Shown: piece after piece, positions 1-8,500 of the stretch | How the letters are laid out: every line of letters starts with the position of its first letter | Position numbering within the stretch: position 1 is the first letter of the stretch | Assembly (NCBI GenBank): GCA_022616575.1 | Contig: JAKEEN010000147.1 | Location: 1 to 13,367, forward strand | DNA: 13,367 bases | Direction: 5' to 3' | Source: Flammeovirgaceae bacterium | GTDB lineage: Bacteria > Bacteroidota > Bacteroidia > Cytophagales > Cyclobacteriaceae | The notes under the pieces: model-generated | The model's input: only the letters and a program-made list of their open reading frames with translations | What the model was told of the DNA's origin: nothing | Databases searched by the model: none | Translations under genes and position numbers: made by a program

Positions 1-2280
1 AAATATGCCGGCCAGACTTTTTTTCTTCAGTTTCCGCCCGTAGAGGTAAACGGTGAGCAGTTTATCAATTCATCACCACGTTTATTTCCACCACTGAATG
101 ATTATGCTTGTCCTGGTAAGCGTTTCTATTATGCTGATTTTGCTGGTACTGATGATGACGGAGATTCATTGGCGTATTCGATTGTAGAACCCCTGAGCAC
201 AAAGGACCCTGTAGCTATTCCGGCCAATGGCCCTGGAGCGTGGCCATTTCCGACTGTAATTTGGAAACCTGGTTTTAGTCTAGATAATATTTTAAATGGT
301 GACCCCGATTTGGAAGTAAGTGCCGATGGATTGCTGACAGTGAGTCCTACCACTCCCGGTTTGTATGTTTTTGCAGTGAAAGTAGATGAGTTCAGGAAGG
401 GTGTGAAGATTGGAGAAGTGCGCAGGGACTTTCAAATGCTGGTGGTTGATAATTGTCCGGTGCCCGATCCTCCGCTTATTCTTGGTAAAAAATCGAATGA
501 AGCATCATTCACACATAAAGATTATATGTCAGTTTCATTTACAAATTCTGTTGCAGATGAAGAGCGCTGCATTCAGGTTCGGATTACCGATACGGATGCG
601 TTAAAAGAAACTGAAAATTTTCAAGAACGAGTTCGCATCAAAGCTATACCTCTTAATTTCCGGGCCGATGTAAGTGATGTATTGCCTGAGATAACCTCAG
701 CACTATTGACGCCCGATAATTCTTCGGTTATTTTCAATATTTGTTTTCCTGAATGTCCATTTATTCAGGGTGCTCCTTACCAAGTTGGAATAGTTGCTTA
801 TGATGATGCCTGCGCGTTGCCATTGTTTGATACGTTGAGAATTTCAGTGGATATTCAGCCGCCTCCCAATCAAGTACCGTATTTTGTCAATCAGACTTTC
901 ATCGATGTACTTGTAAATGAAGGCGACCTTATTGATTGGGATATTATTGCGCGCGATGACGATGGCGATACACTTACTATCGGATTGGTAAATGATGGAT
1001 TCCTGTTTCAAGACGTTGGAATGGAATACAATGTGATAGGCCAAGTGCCAGGAGAGTACCAATCAAATCTGATTTGGGATTCACGCTGCGATGTCTATGA
1101 CTTTACACAAAAAACTGAGTTTAATATCCAGGTAATTGTTGATGATAATGACAAGTGCAGAATAAATAATCAAACACCAACAACCTTTCGACTCCGAATA
1201 AAACTTCCCGGCAATGCCGATCCACTAATCGATTCTGACTTAACACCTATTGTGAATGAGGATTCTGTCTATACGGAGGTAAAAATTTTTGAAACGCTTA
1301 ATTTTAACGTCCACGCTTCTGATTCAGATCAGGATGTGATCAAGTTAAAAGTGGGTGGAAAGGACTTCAATCCGGGAAATGTTGGTGTGCAGGTGCAGCA
1401 ACCCTTTGGAAGCGGCTTCGTGACCACACCGTTTAGTTGGAGCCTGGATTGTTCAATGGTGGATTTGAGTGTAAAAGATGAATTTGAATTCCAATTCATA
1501 GTTATTGACACAACGAACAAATGTCGTTTCTATAAGGCTGACACGCTCGATGTGGTAGTGAAGGTACTCCCTCCTGATAATGATTCCCCTGATTTAACCA
1601 TCACATCACTCAACGATCTTGAGCTTGTTAATAATTCCGTTGAATTGTTTCATGATCAAACTCTTAAGCTCGGTTTAGCAGGAGAAGATGCAGACATCAA
1701 TCCGCAAGATGTTGTTTCAATAACCCTTCCGGCTATTGAGACAGAAAATACGCCTCCCGCGAATTATCAGTTCAGCGCTACTTCGGGCATCAGTTCAGCA
1801 GATGGTACATTTGAATGGACACCTTCGTGTAACATTTTTGAAGAGAGTGTTTTTCAAAATCAGTATCGTTTTCTATTTGTAGTTAATGACGATCGTTGTT
1901 TTAGCGAGTTGACAGATACTGTTAAGATTGATGTGGTTATTAAAGATTATGAAAACGATGAAGTGGATTTTTTACCCGCTAACTTTATCTCACCCAATGG
2001 CGATGGATGTAATGATTATTTCGCCATGGAGAATTTTGAAGCTCAACCAGGCAGCCTGTGCGATGTGCCTGAAAACGTTAAAAACTTTTCATTACCACTC
2101 GATAATTGTCGCGGACAATTTGTAGGTATTCGCATTATGAATCGTTGGGGACGTGAAGTTTTCAAAAGTTTTAAACGCGATTTCCGATGGTATGCCCAAG
2201 ATCAGGCAGCGGGAGTGTATTACTATTATCTCACATTCTCGAACAGAGAATACAAAGGATCTTTGTCTGTAAGGTTTTAA
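1..2280 (+). CDS. Giant secreted surface protein with CHU_C/type IX sorting domain, 5'-truncated by window edge
   Basis: Reading frame 1 is open from the first base to the TAA at 2278-2280, so this is the last 759 residues of a longer protein; the TTG at 169 is internal and not a start. Residues about 30-155 form an Ig-like module with a DDDGDSL calcium-type loop and a cysteine at each end (C37, C152). Further modules each carry a cysteine pair: C252/C271, C363/C386, C484/C508 and C610/C633, with a W or F before the first Cys and an F-x-V-x-D strand before the second. The last 100 residues (from about 661, NFISPNGDG, then RIMNRWGREVF and AGVYYYYL) match the gliding-motility-associated C-terminal domain, which in this phylum directs export by the type IX secretion system and anchoring at the cell surface. 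The expected role is adhesin or surface-structure protein; the ligand is unknown. The family call is secure, the exact function is not. Confidence 0.88.
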   Translation, partial: KYAGQTFFLQFPPVEVNGEQFINSSPRLFPPLNDYACPGKRFYYADFAGTDDDGDSLAYSIVEPLSTKDPVAIPANGPGAWPFPTVIWKPGFSLDNILNGDPDLEVSADGLLTVSPTTPGLYVFAVKVDEFRKGVKIGEVRRDFQMLVVDNCPVPDPPLILGKKSNEASFTHKDYMSVSFTNSVADEERCIQVRITDTDALKETENFQERVRIKAIPLNFRADVSDVLPEITSALLTPDNSSVIFNICFPECPFIQGAPYQVGIVAYDDACALPLFDTLRISVDIQPPPNQVPYFVNQTFIDVLVNEGDLIDWDIIARDDDGDTLTIGLVNDGFLFQDVGMEYNVIGQVPGEYQSNLIWDSRCDVYDFTQKTEFNIQVIVDDNDKCRINNQTPTTFRLRIKLPGNADPLIDSDLTPIVNEDSVYTEVKIFETLNFNVHASDSDQDVIKLKVGGKDFNPGNVGVQVQQPFGSGFVTTPFSWSLDCSMVDLSVKDEFEFQFIVIDTTNKCRFYKADTLDVVVKVLPPDNDSPDLTITSLNDLELVNNSVELFHDQTLKLGLAGEDADINPQDVVSITLPAIETENTPPANYQFSATSGISSADGTFEWTPSCNIFEESVFQNQYRFLFVVNDDRCFSELTDTVKIDVVIKDYENDEVDFLPANFISPNGDGCNDYFAMENFEAQPGSLCDVPENVKNFSLPLDNCRGQFVGIRIMNRWGREVFKSFKRDFRWYAQDQAAGVYYYYLTFSNREYKGSLSVRF

Positions 2281-3005
2281 AGTGAGACCAATCGAAGGGA
2301 CTGCGTTTTCACATACGCTTCCTTTCCGCTCCAATCGATTTTGTACCATACATCGTTTTTTCCATCAATCAGTACGCGGTGCCCTTCATCGCTTATGGCT
2401 ACTACAGAAGCACCCGCAGAGGGGCCACTCATTAAATAAGTCTGAGGATTGACAAAAATTCCAAACTGAAGAGACGATCCAATAAAATGATTACCCGCTA
2501 GCCCCAGTATAACAATCACCATGGTAATCCAGGCAGTGTATGGAGTTTTTTGTTTTCGTTTTTGAACGTAAGTGATTACCAAAAGTAAGAAGACAAGTAC
2601 AACCAGAACCATCGAAATCATGAACTGGTATTGCTGGTACCAGCTGATAAATCTCGATTCGTCATCTACCCTGTAGCCTGAGAGGTTAAACTTAGAAGCC
2701 AATTCTTCCATTTTAGTCAAGACTTCAGAATCGCGGGTAGCCAGGTAGTAAAGGTTGAGGTAGTACATGGCACTTGCTTTATGCGAAAGCCCCTCTTCTA
2801 TGAAAGCCATTTTTAGAAGCATGCCTGGCGTATAAAAGCCCGCTTCAAACGATTGTTGGTAAAGGGCGAACGATTGCGTGAATTGACGGGCCGTAAAGAG
2901 TGAGTCAGCTTTTTTTATTTGGTGAACCGGCTCTTTAGCAAAACATGTTACGTGTAGAAAAATGAGACTGGGAATAATGAGAAATTTAAAAATCAGTCTT
3001 TGCAT
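2277..3005 (-). CDS. Membrane protein with TPR-like N-terminal region, two TM helices and C-terminal SH3b domain
   Basis: The 242-residue protein starts with a probable signal peptide (1-23, cut after CFA). Residues 27-108 are helical and TPR-like (KKADSLFTARQFTQSFALYQQ). Two hydrophobic segments follow, about 128-147 and 158-176, separated by a basic loop (QKRKQKT). The C-terminal 50 residues (about 192-240) look like a bacterial SH3 domain, with a VWYKIDW strand and a final KTQSLRLV. With a cleaved signal peptide, the TPR-like part and the SH3b would both face the periplasm. The TPR-TM-SH3 arrangement resembles BatE of the Bacteroides aerotolerance operon, but no other bat gene is here, so I do not assign that name. 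The ATG lies 64 bp from the divergent tRNA, and the tRNA promoter reaches into its first two codons. The stop overlaps the stop of the convergent gene by 4 bp. Function unknown. Confidence 0.8.
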   Translation of the reverse strand: MQRLIFKFLIIPSLIFLHVTCFAKEPVHQIKKADSLFTARQFTQSFALYQQSFEAGFYTPGMLLKMAFIEEGLSHKASAMYYLNLYYLATRDSEVLTKMEELASKFNLSGYRVDDESRFISWYQQYQFMISMVLVVLVFLLLVITYVQKRKQKTPYTAWITMVIVILGLAGNHFIGSSLQFGIFVNPQTYLMSGPSAGASVVAISDEGHRVLIDGKNDVWYKIDWSGKEAYVKTQSLRLVSL

Positions 3006-3029
3006 ATTTTTTATATCGTGTTACCTTTG
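2999..3029 (+). promoter_or_regulatory. Bacteroidota-type promoter of tRNA-Lys
   Basis: TTTG at 2999-3002 and TACCTTTG at 3022-3029 are 19 bp apart and match the phylum's -33 (TTTG) and -7 (TAnnTTTG) consensus exactly. Transcription would start near 3036, about 34 nt before the tRNA. The -33 box overlaps the start of the divergent minus-strand gene (ATG at 3005-3003), so polymerase at this promoter would sit on that gene's start region. Confidence 0.75.
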
Positions 3030-3069
3030 TGCCCTCGTTAAAAACGGCTAAAAATAGCGACAAGTTTTT

Positions 3070-3142
3070 GATCTCGTAGCTCAGCTGGTAGAGCATTACA
3101 CTTTTAATGTAAGGGTCCTGGGTTCGAATCCCAGCGGGATCA
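3070..3142 (+). tRNA. tRNA-Lys (anticodon TTT)
   Basis: A complete 73-nt cloverleaf can be folded by hand. The acceptor stem GATCTCG/CGGGATC has 7 pairs, one of them T-G. The D stem is GCTC/GAGC. The anticodon stem TTACA/TGTAA encloses the loop CTTTTAA with anticodon TTT at 3103-3105. The variable loop is GGGTC, the T stem CTGGG/CCCAG has loop TTCGAAT, and the discriminator is A at 3142. The 3' CCA is not encoded and must be added after transcription. The gene stands alone, with its own promoter upstream and terminator downstream. No integrase gene or repeated tRNA 3' end is seen nearby, so there is no sign that it serves as an attachment site here. Confidence 0.97.
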
Positions 3143-3164
3143 CTTGGTTATCAACAAGTTACAG

Positions 3165-3198
3165 AAAACCTCCCAAGCGCAATGTTTAGGAGGTTTTT
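3165..3198 (+). terminator. Rho-independent terminator after tRNA-Lys
   Basis: AAAACCTCC (3165-3173) pairs perfectly with GGAGGTTTT (3189-3197) around a 15-nt loop. It is followed by T runs at 3194-3198 and 3201-3207. The A-rich 5' arm gives a short T run on the other strand as well, so it could also stop read-through from the minus-strand regulator operon that ends at 3388. Confidence 0.85.
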
Positions 3199-3387
3199 GC
3201 TTTTTTTGACCTCTCCAAATATCTATCAAAACTTAAATAAATCGGGAGTAATTCGGTCTTAGACTAGATGAACTATAGTTTGGTCATTCAAATGAGCGTT
3301 CTGAATTAGAAGGTAGTTTACAGTGTTTGATTCCGGATAGGATTTTTTTTAAATGCCAATAGGCCGGGCCATCAATGAGTCTTGGGA

Positions 3388-4110
3388 TCAAGCCAATGTG
3401 TTTCCTCGATTCAACATCATCCCCACTAATTTTTTATAATTCGTGCCGATAGGAAGGGATGTTTTCCCTACAAAAATTTCTTCGGCATTATAAGCCGATA
3501 CCTTGTCTATGTTGACAATGTAGGATCGGTGAGTTCGCAGAAAATTTCCGCCCAGCAGTTTTTCAATTTCGCTGATCCCGATTTTAGTAACAATCTTTTC
3601 ATTTTCCTGGTGGATGTACACATACTCGCGCATGCTTTCTATGTAGCGAATGTTGCTGAACAACACTTTCACCATCATTTTGTTAACATTAAAAAAAGCA
3701 AAGCTCTGCTCTGCATTTGTGCGCGGCTCAAGCTGATGAATTTGTGAGGGATCGGGTTGGAGCGCAATGCGATTGACGGCCTTCAGGAAACGGTCGAACG
3801 AAAACGGCTTCTTTAAGTAGTCGCGTACATCCAGTTCAAAAGCATCCAGTGCATATTCAGAAAAGGCGGTGGTAATGATCACCTGCGGACTGTTCTTCAG
3901 TATTTTCAAAAATTCGATACCGCTGATACCGGGAATCTGAATATCAAGAAAAATTAAATCCACTTCATTTTTTTTGAGAAAATCCATGGCTTCTATGGCG
4001 TCCTCGAAGACCGATGCAAGCGACAACCAGTCGGTTTTGCTGATGTAGGATTTTAAAACCTCTTGTGCCGGTTTTTCATCTTCAATAATGATGCATGTTA
4101 CCTTAGCCAT
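3388..4110 (-). CDS. LytTR-family response regulator
   Basis: This 240-residue transcription factor is the partner of the sensor kinase upstream. The receiver domain (about 4-120) has the acidic pair E10/D11, the phosphoacceptor D56 in LIFLDIQIP, the switch residues T80/T81 and the conserved K101 before P102. The LytTR DNA-binding domain (about 138-235) shows the typical RYIESMREYVYIH strand and the NFLRTHRSYIVNIDKV segment. LytTR regulators bind imperfect direct repeats upstream of their targets. The ATG lies inside the 3' end of the kinase gene (8-bp overlap), so the two are co-transcribed and probably translationally coupled. The divergent susC-like gene is the nearest candidate target. 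Length and residues are intact; the regulated genes are inferred from position only. Confidence 0.93.
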   Translation of the reverse strand: MAKVTCIIIEDEKPAQEVLKSYISKTDWLSLASVFEDAIEAMDFLKKNEVDLIFLDIQIPGISGIEFLKILKNSPQVIITTAFSEYALDAFELDVRDYLKKPFSFDRFLKAVNRIALQPDPSQIHQLEPRTNAEQSFAFFNVNKMMVKVLFSNIRYIESMREYVYIHQENEKIVTKIGISEIEKLLGGNFLRTHRSYIVNIDKVSAYNAEEIFVGKTSLPIGTNYKKLVGMMLNRGNTLA

Positions 4111-5179
4111 GAATGAGATTATTTTTGGATGGAATGGTTAGCTCAATTCTGTACTTCTTCTCAGATTCGCTGATGGTTAAATGATGCCCTTTACCATACA
4201 GCAACTCCAACTGGCGCTTGATATTGGTAATGCCTTTTCCCGAAGGGAACCCATTGATTATATGATTCCTTGTGCGATCATTTTCAACCATCAGGTGCAG
4301 GCTGTCATCAGTCAGGCCAATCTGTATGTCGATAGTCACGGGCCCGCGAACATGACTCAATGAATGCTTAAAACTGTTTTCAACAAACGGCAGAAATAAA
4401 AGGGGCGATAATAAAATTCCGTTATTCGATTCTGGCACCTGCAGGTTTACATTCAGTCGCGTGCCGTGCCTTAATTTTTCAAGTTCAATGTAATCTTTAA
4501 TCACCTTGATTTCCTTTTCTAAAGAAATCATCGGCTTATTGCATTCTTCCAGAATGAAACGTAACAGGTTAGAAAGGTGCATAACCACCATGCCAGCTTT
4601 TTCTGTGTTTTGAATGGTTTCTGAATAGAGCGTATTCAATGTATTAAACAAAAAATGAGGGTGCATTTGCAATTTTAGAAAACTCAATTCCGCCACTCTC
4701 TTTTCGCTGAGCAGTTGCTCATTTTTCTGCTGAAGTTCGGTTTTGCTTTTAATCAGTTTAATGGCAACAGCCATACAAATAACCCCCAGCCAGTAAAATA
4801 CTTCGCTGATGATTCTCCCTAAACTCAGTAAGTCGGGAGCTCCCGGTTCAACTCCGTCAAGTAAAGGAAAAACAAAGTAAACTTTATAGATCCGTAATAC
4901 CACACCTAACAGAACGAGCACACCGAGTACCATCAGGAAAAGTTTGGCCTTGGGTTGATCGTTTGAAAACCTCGGCAAGAGGTAGTACATGATGAAATAG
5001 GAGGTAATGATCGCCAGGGGAATCGTAAGAAGGACAAAATACAATTCCCGAAACGTGATCTCTTTGTTTAGCGACACAACTACCAGCCAGTTGAAAATAT
5101 CAACTATCCAAAACAAGGTGTGGCGAAGTATTCTGATGCCAGTCTGATTGCTGTAAATAAGGGTGTTGATGAATCGCAT
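4103..5179 (-). CDS. LytS/YehU-type sensor histidine kinase (His_kinase family)
   Basis: From the ATG at 5179 this is a 358-residue inner-membrane kinase. Four hydrophobic segments lie at about 17-37, 45-67, 79-99 and 121-143, followed by a short coiled coil (about 143-168). The phosphoacceptor is H175 in QMHPHFLFN, the signature of the His_kinase (PF06580) family. The ATPase domain has the N box PFVENSFKH (N268) and the G box SGKGITNIKRQLELLYG. There is no large extracellular sensor domain, so the membrane segments themselves may sense the signal. An ATG at 5221 in the same frame would add 14 residues. I prefer 5179 because a TAATTTTG promoter-like motif lies inside the longer form, and because family members usually have about 20 residues before the first helix (HTLFW). 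It overlaps the downstream regulator gene by 8 bp. Confidence 0.92.
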   Translation of the reverse strand: MRFINTLIYSNQTGIRILRHTLFWIVDIFNWLVVVSLNKEITFRELYFVLLTIPLAIITSYFIMYYLLPRFSNDQPKAKLFLMVLGVLVLLGVVLRIYKVYFVFPLLDGVEPGAPDLLSLGRIISEVFYWLGVICMAVAIKLIKSKTELQQKNEQLLSEKRVAELSFLKLQMHPHFLFNTLNTLYSETIQNTEKAGMVVMHLSNLLRFILEECNKPMISLEKEIKVIKDYIELEKLRHGTRLNVNLQVPESNNGILLSPLLFLPFVENSFKHSLSHVRGPVTIDIQIGLTDDSLHLMVENDRTRNHIINGFPSGKGITNIKRQLELLYGKGHHLTISESEKKYRIELTIPSKNNLIHG

Positions 5180-5196
5180 CGTCAATAAGTAGTTTG

Positions 5197-5204
5197 CAAA
5201 ATTA
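5197..5204 (-). promoter_or_regulatory. Possible -7 promoter element for the kinase/regulator operon
   Basis: On the minus strand this reads TAATTTTG, an exact fit to TAnnTTTG. It would start transcription near 5190, about 10 nt before the ATG at 5179. The nearest upstream TTTG (5232-5235) leaves a 27-bp spacer, longer than usual, so only half of the promoter is convincing. Confidence 0.35.
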
Positions 5205-5483
5205 GAAAATAAATACCCCATCTGGGTTATTCAAATGCTCAATGTAGCATTCCATTGTATGAATCAGTAATTCCGACTAACGAATGCATTCTGCTTTTTT
5301 TAAAGTTTGATTTTCATTTACAATTCTAGTGTCCCTTATCATAACGGCAGACGCTAACAAATGGTGAATAATCATTTACAGATACGTGTTTGCTCCTGTT
5401 GAATTGCATTAGTCAGCTGACATGCCCTATCTGATAATCTGTTATCGCCAAACGTAGACAAACCACATAAGCCAGTGAGAGAT
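5205..5483. other. Non-coding left part of the divergent control region
   Basis: No credible gene is seen between the kinase operon and susC. The stretch contains two perfect 10-bp palindromes, GAATGCATTC at 5282-5291 and GTCAGCTGAC at 5412-5421. I found no convincing full TTTG-N19-TAnnTTTG promoter facing susC, although one is expected. No riboswitch or RNA fold was recognised. Confidence 0.5.
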
Positions 5484-5542
5484 TTGGTTTACTTGAACCA
5501 ATCGGATAAAACCGGTTTGAATTTATGTTTAACCAAAACCAA
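5484..5542. promoter_or_regulatory. AACCAA/TTGGTT hexamer cluster upstream of susC, possible operator
   Basis: Within 59 bp the hexamer occurs four times: TTGGTT at 5484-5489, AACCAA at 5496-5501, and two tandem AACCAA copies at 5531-5536 and 5537-5542, ending 7 bp before the susC ATG. The first two form a dyad with a 6-bp centre. The palindrome AAACCGGTTT (5509-5518) lies between. This looks like a regulator-binding region or a folded 5' leader; which protein binds it, if any, is unknown. Confidence 0.45.
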
Positions 5543-5549
5543 TTAATGT

Positions 5550-8500
5550 ATGAGGAAATTTTTACTGGTCATTTGGCTTGCAGCAATAGGGTTCGCTGCT
5601 CAAGGGCAGGAACGCACTGTAACGGGTAAAGTAACTTCCACCGATGATGGCTCTGCCATACCCGGTGTGAATGTTTTAGTTAAAGGCACGGCTTCAGGCA
5701 CGGTGACTGACGCCAATGGCGAATACTCTTTAAGTGTTCCGGCTTCAGGCGGTGCTTTAATCTATTCATTTATCGGCCTTCAAACACAGGAAGTTCAGAT
5801 AGGTGACCGTACGGTAATTGATGTTGCGCTTTCACTGGACGTAACACAATTGTCTGAGGTTGTTGTAACTGCATTAGGCATTGAAGTAAACAAGGATAGA
5901 TTAGGTTCGGCTACCTCAAAAGTTGGAGGCGCTGCCTTAAAAAATTCTGGCGAGCCAACATTGATTAACGGACTTTCAGGAAAGGCAGCCGGTGTTTATA
6001 TCAATCGCTCTACCGGTGACCCAGGGGCGGGTTCCTACATTCAGATACGAGGTCAGAGTTCCATCACCAGTAGTATTCAACCTTTAATTATTGTTGATGG
6101 GGTGCCCATCTACAACACCACGCCACCGATGGGGGTAGCCGGTGTGGCACAACAGTCGCGCTTAAACGATCTCAATCCAAATGATATTGAAACTGTTGAA
6201 GTGTTGAAAGGAGCAAGTGCAAGCGCCTTATGGGGATCGCGAGCGGCCAATGGTGTTATTATGATCACCACAAAAAAAGGTTCAGCGGGTGAAGGAAAGA
6301 TTAACCTTAGTTACAGCGGCTCATATTCTACAGACGATATTTTGGCGAAGCATCCGATGCAACGTTCCTGGGGACAAGGAGCATCAGGATACTATTACAC
6401 AAATGCGTTAGGGGATGCTCTGTTTGGTTCAGCTACCGGCTTGCCATATGCATTCGGTGATAAAATAGCTGATAGAACAGGCGGAGCAGATGTTGTAATC
6501 TCTGACCCTTCAGATCCCCGCTATGTTGGGTACTTTCAGACACCGGACGGCAGGATGTTCTATCCTGTGCTAACGAGTGATTTTGATCCTGCCGGTAACG
6601 TTCATGGCGGTAAAAATTCAAGAGAAACGTTCGATCAATACGATGCCATTTTCGGGCGTGGCCATTACTGGGACCACAACATTTCATTAAGCGGGGGCGA
6701 TAAAAATGGAAGTTTCTACCTCAGCATTGGCGATATGAATCAACAAGGGATTGTTAAAAACAATAGCGATTTTCATCGTACTTCAATTAAACTAAATGGC
6801 GAAAAGGTACTTAACCCGGTTGTTAAACTAGGTACCAATATTTCCTATTCCCGGATTGTATCCAATCGAATCCAACAGGGATCAAACCTGAATGGATTAT
6901 TTCTTGGAGGGCTACGAACAGCTCCGGATTTTGACAACAGCTATTACACAGGAACGTATTTTGATGCGGCCGGTCTTGGATTTATTAATCGTCAGCGAAG
7001 TTATCGAAACCACATTGGCCGAAGGGCAGACCCAACTTACGACAACCCGGTATGGGTGATGAACAATAATAAAGATAAATCAGAAGTAGACCGGTTTATT
7101 GCCAGTACACAGGTAGATATAAATGCAACAGATTGGTTAACATTTACGGGTCGCTTTGGTGTTGATCATTATTCTGACAGGCGCCAGGTATTTTTTCCGG
7201 TTAATTCAGCAGGTAGTGTCAACACAGGTCAGTTACAACTTCAAACGCCAAGGGAAACACAGTTCAATGCAGATTTTTTTGCAAGAGGAAATTGGGAGCT
7301 TACTGCGGATTGGATAGTTGGTGCCTTAGTCGGTATCAATGCCAACCAACGGACATCCGATAATGTGGGCGGTACTACTAGCGCATTCACCATCACCGAT
7401 AATGTGCCTCTCAATTTGAATAATGCCACCAGCACAAACCGTGTACCCTTCAATGCATATGCTCAACAACGGACTGGAGCGGTATATGCAACCGCTAATG
7501 CCGGATGGAAAGATCAGGTATTTGTGAATTTAACGGGTCGGTCTGAGAGTGCTTCTACGTATGGACGAGATCAAAGTCCAACATATTTTTATCCATCTGC
7601 GGATGTGGCCTGGCAGTTCACCAAAACATTTGGTTTGGAAAGCAAAATACTAAGCTTCGGAAAACTACGCGCTGGCTTTGGAAAAGTAGCCACACAACCG
7701 AGCCCGTATAACACGGTTACGTATTACAACCCTGCTGTTTATGGTGAAAGTTGGAGTTCTGTTGTTAATTCATCTGCTTATGGTGGAGGATATGAGCAGA
7801 GCAGTGTGCAAGGTAATTCTTTGTTGAAGCCTGAGGTTAAGACAGAACTTGAGTTTGGAGGAGATTTTCGGTTGGTACAAGATCGAATCAATTTAGGCAT
7901 TACGTATTTCACCAACGAAGTGAAAGATGTACTGTTGCCTGTGAGCCTTGCACCTTCTACTGGCTTCACAAACAAAGTTGGCAATGCCGCCACGCTTGAA
8001 AATAAAGGGATAGAAGTGGAGTTGGGTGGTGATGTAATAAGAATAGGTGGGTTCAAATGGAACTTGTACAGCAACTGGTCGCGTATTCGCAATGAAGTCA
8101 CCAGCCTTTCGGGTACAGAGTCTTTGTTCCTAACCGGATTTACCGGAGTGTCATCACGGGCCGTGGTTGGCCAGCCTGTGGGCGTGTTATGGGGAGTCGA
8201 TTTTTTGCGAGATGCAAACGGTAATATGGATCTTGATGAATATGGATTTCCGCAGCAAAATAATGTTGAAAGCGTTATCGGAAATCCAAATCCCGACTGG
8301 AGGGGCGGTCTTGGTAGTGTGTTTTCTTTTAAAGGATTTACAGTAAACGTTTTATTTGAACATTCGCATGGTGGCGACATATGGGGAGGTACGCGTGGTG
8401 CGATGTTTACATTTGGAACCCATGCCGATACTGATCACGAAGTAACGATATCAGCCGCACAGGCAGCCGCTTTAAGAAACTACACGAACACTATAGCAAA

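Noticed and set aside
169..2280. TTG at 169 as the start of the surface-protein gene
   Set aside because: The frame is open back to base 1 and the upstream residues continue the same Ig-like module, so the true start is outside the window.
3070..3142. tRNA-Lys as an integration site of a mobile element
   Set aside because: No integrase gene and no second copy of the tRNA 3' end is visible in the window.
3340..3387. GGCC-rich sequence after the LytTR gene as a terminator
   Set aside because: The GGCC arms have only one base between them, and an A run rather than a T run follows on the minus strand.
5509..5519. CCGGTTTG as the susC -7 promoter element
   Set aside because: It has CC instead of the TA of TAnnTTTG, and the spacing to the upstream TTTG is 25 bp.
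7778..8380. 200-codon open frame antisense to susC
   Set aside because: Proline/serine-rich low-complexity translation with no recognisable domain, fully inside a well-supported gene; a frame shadow.
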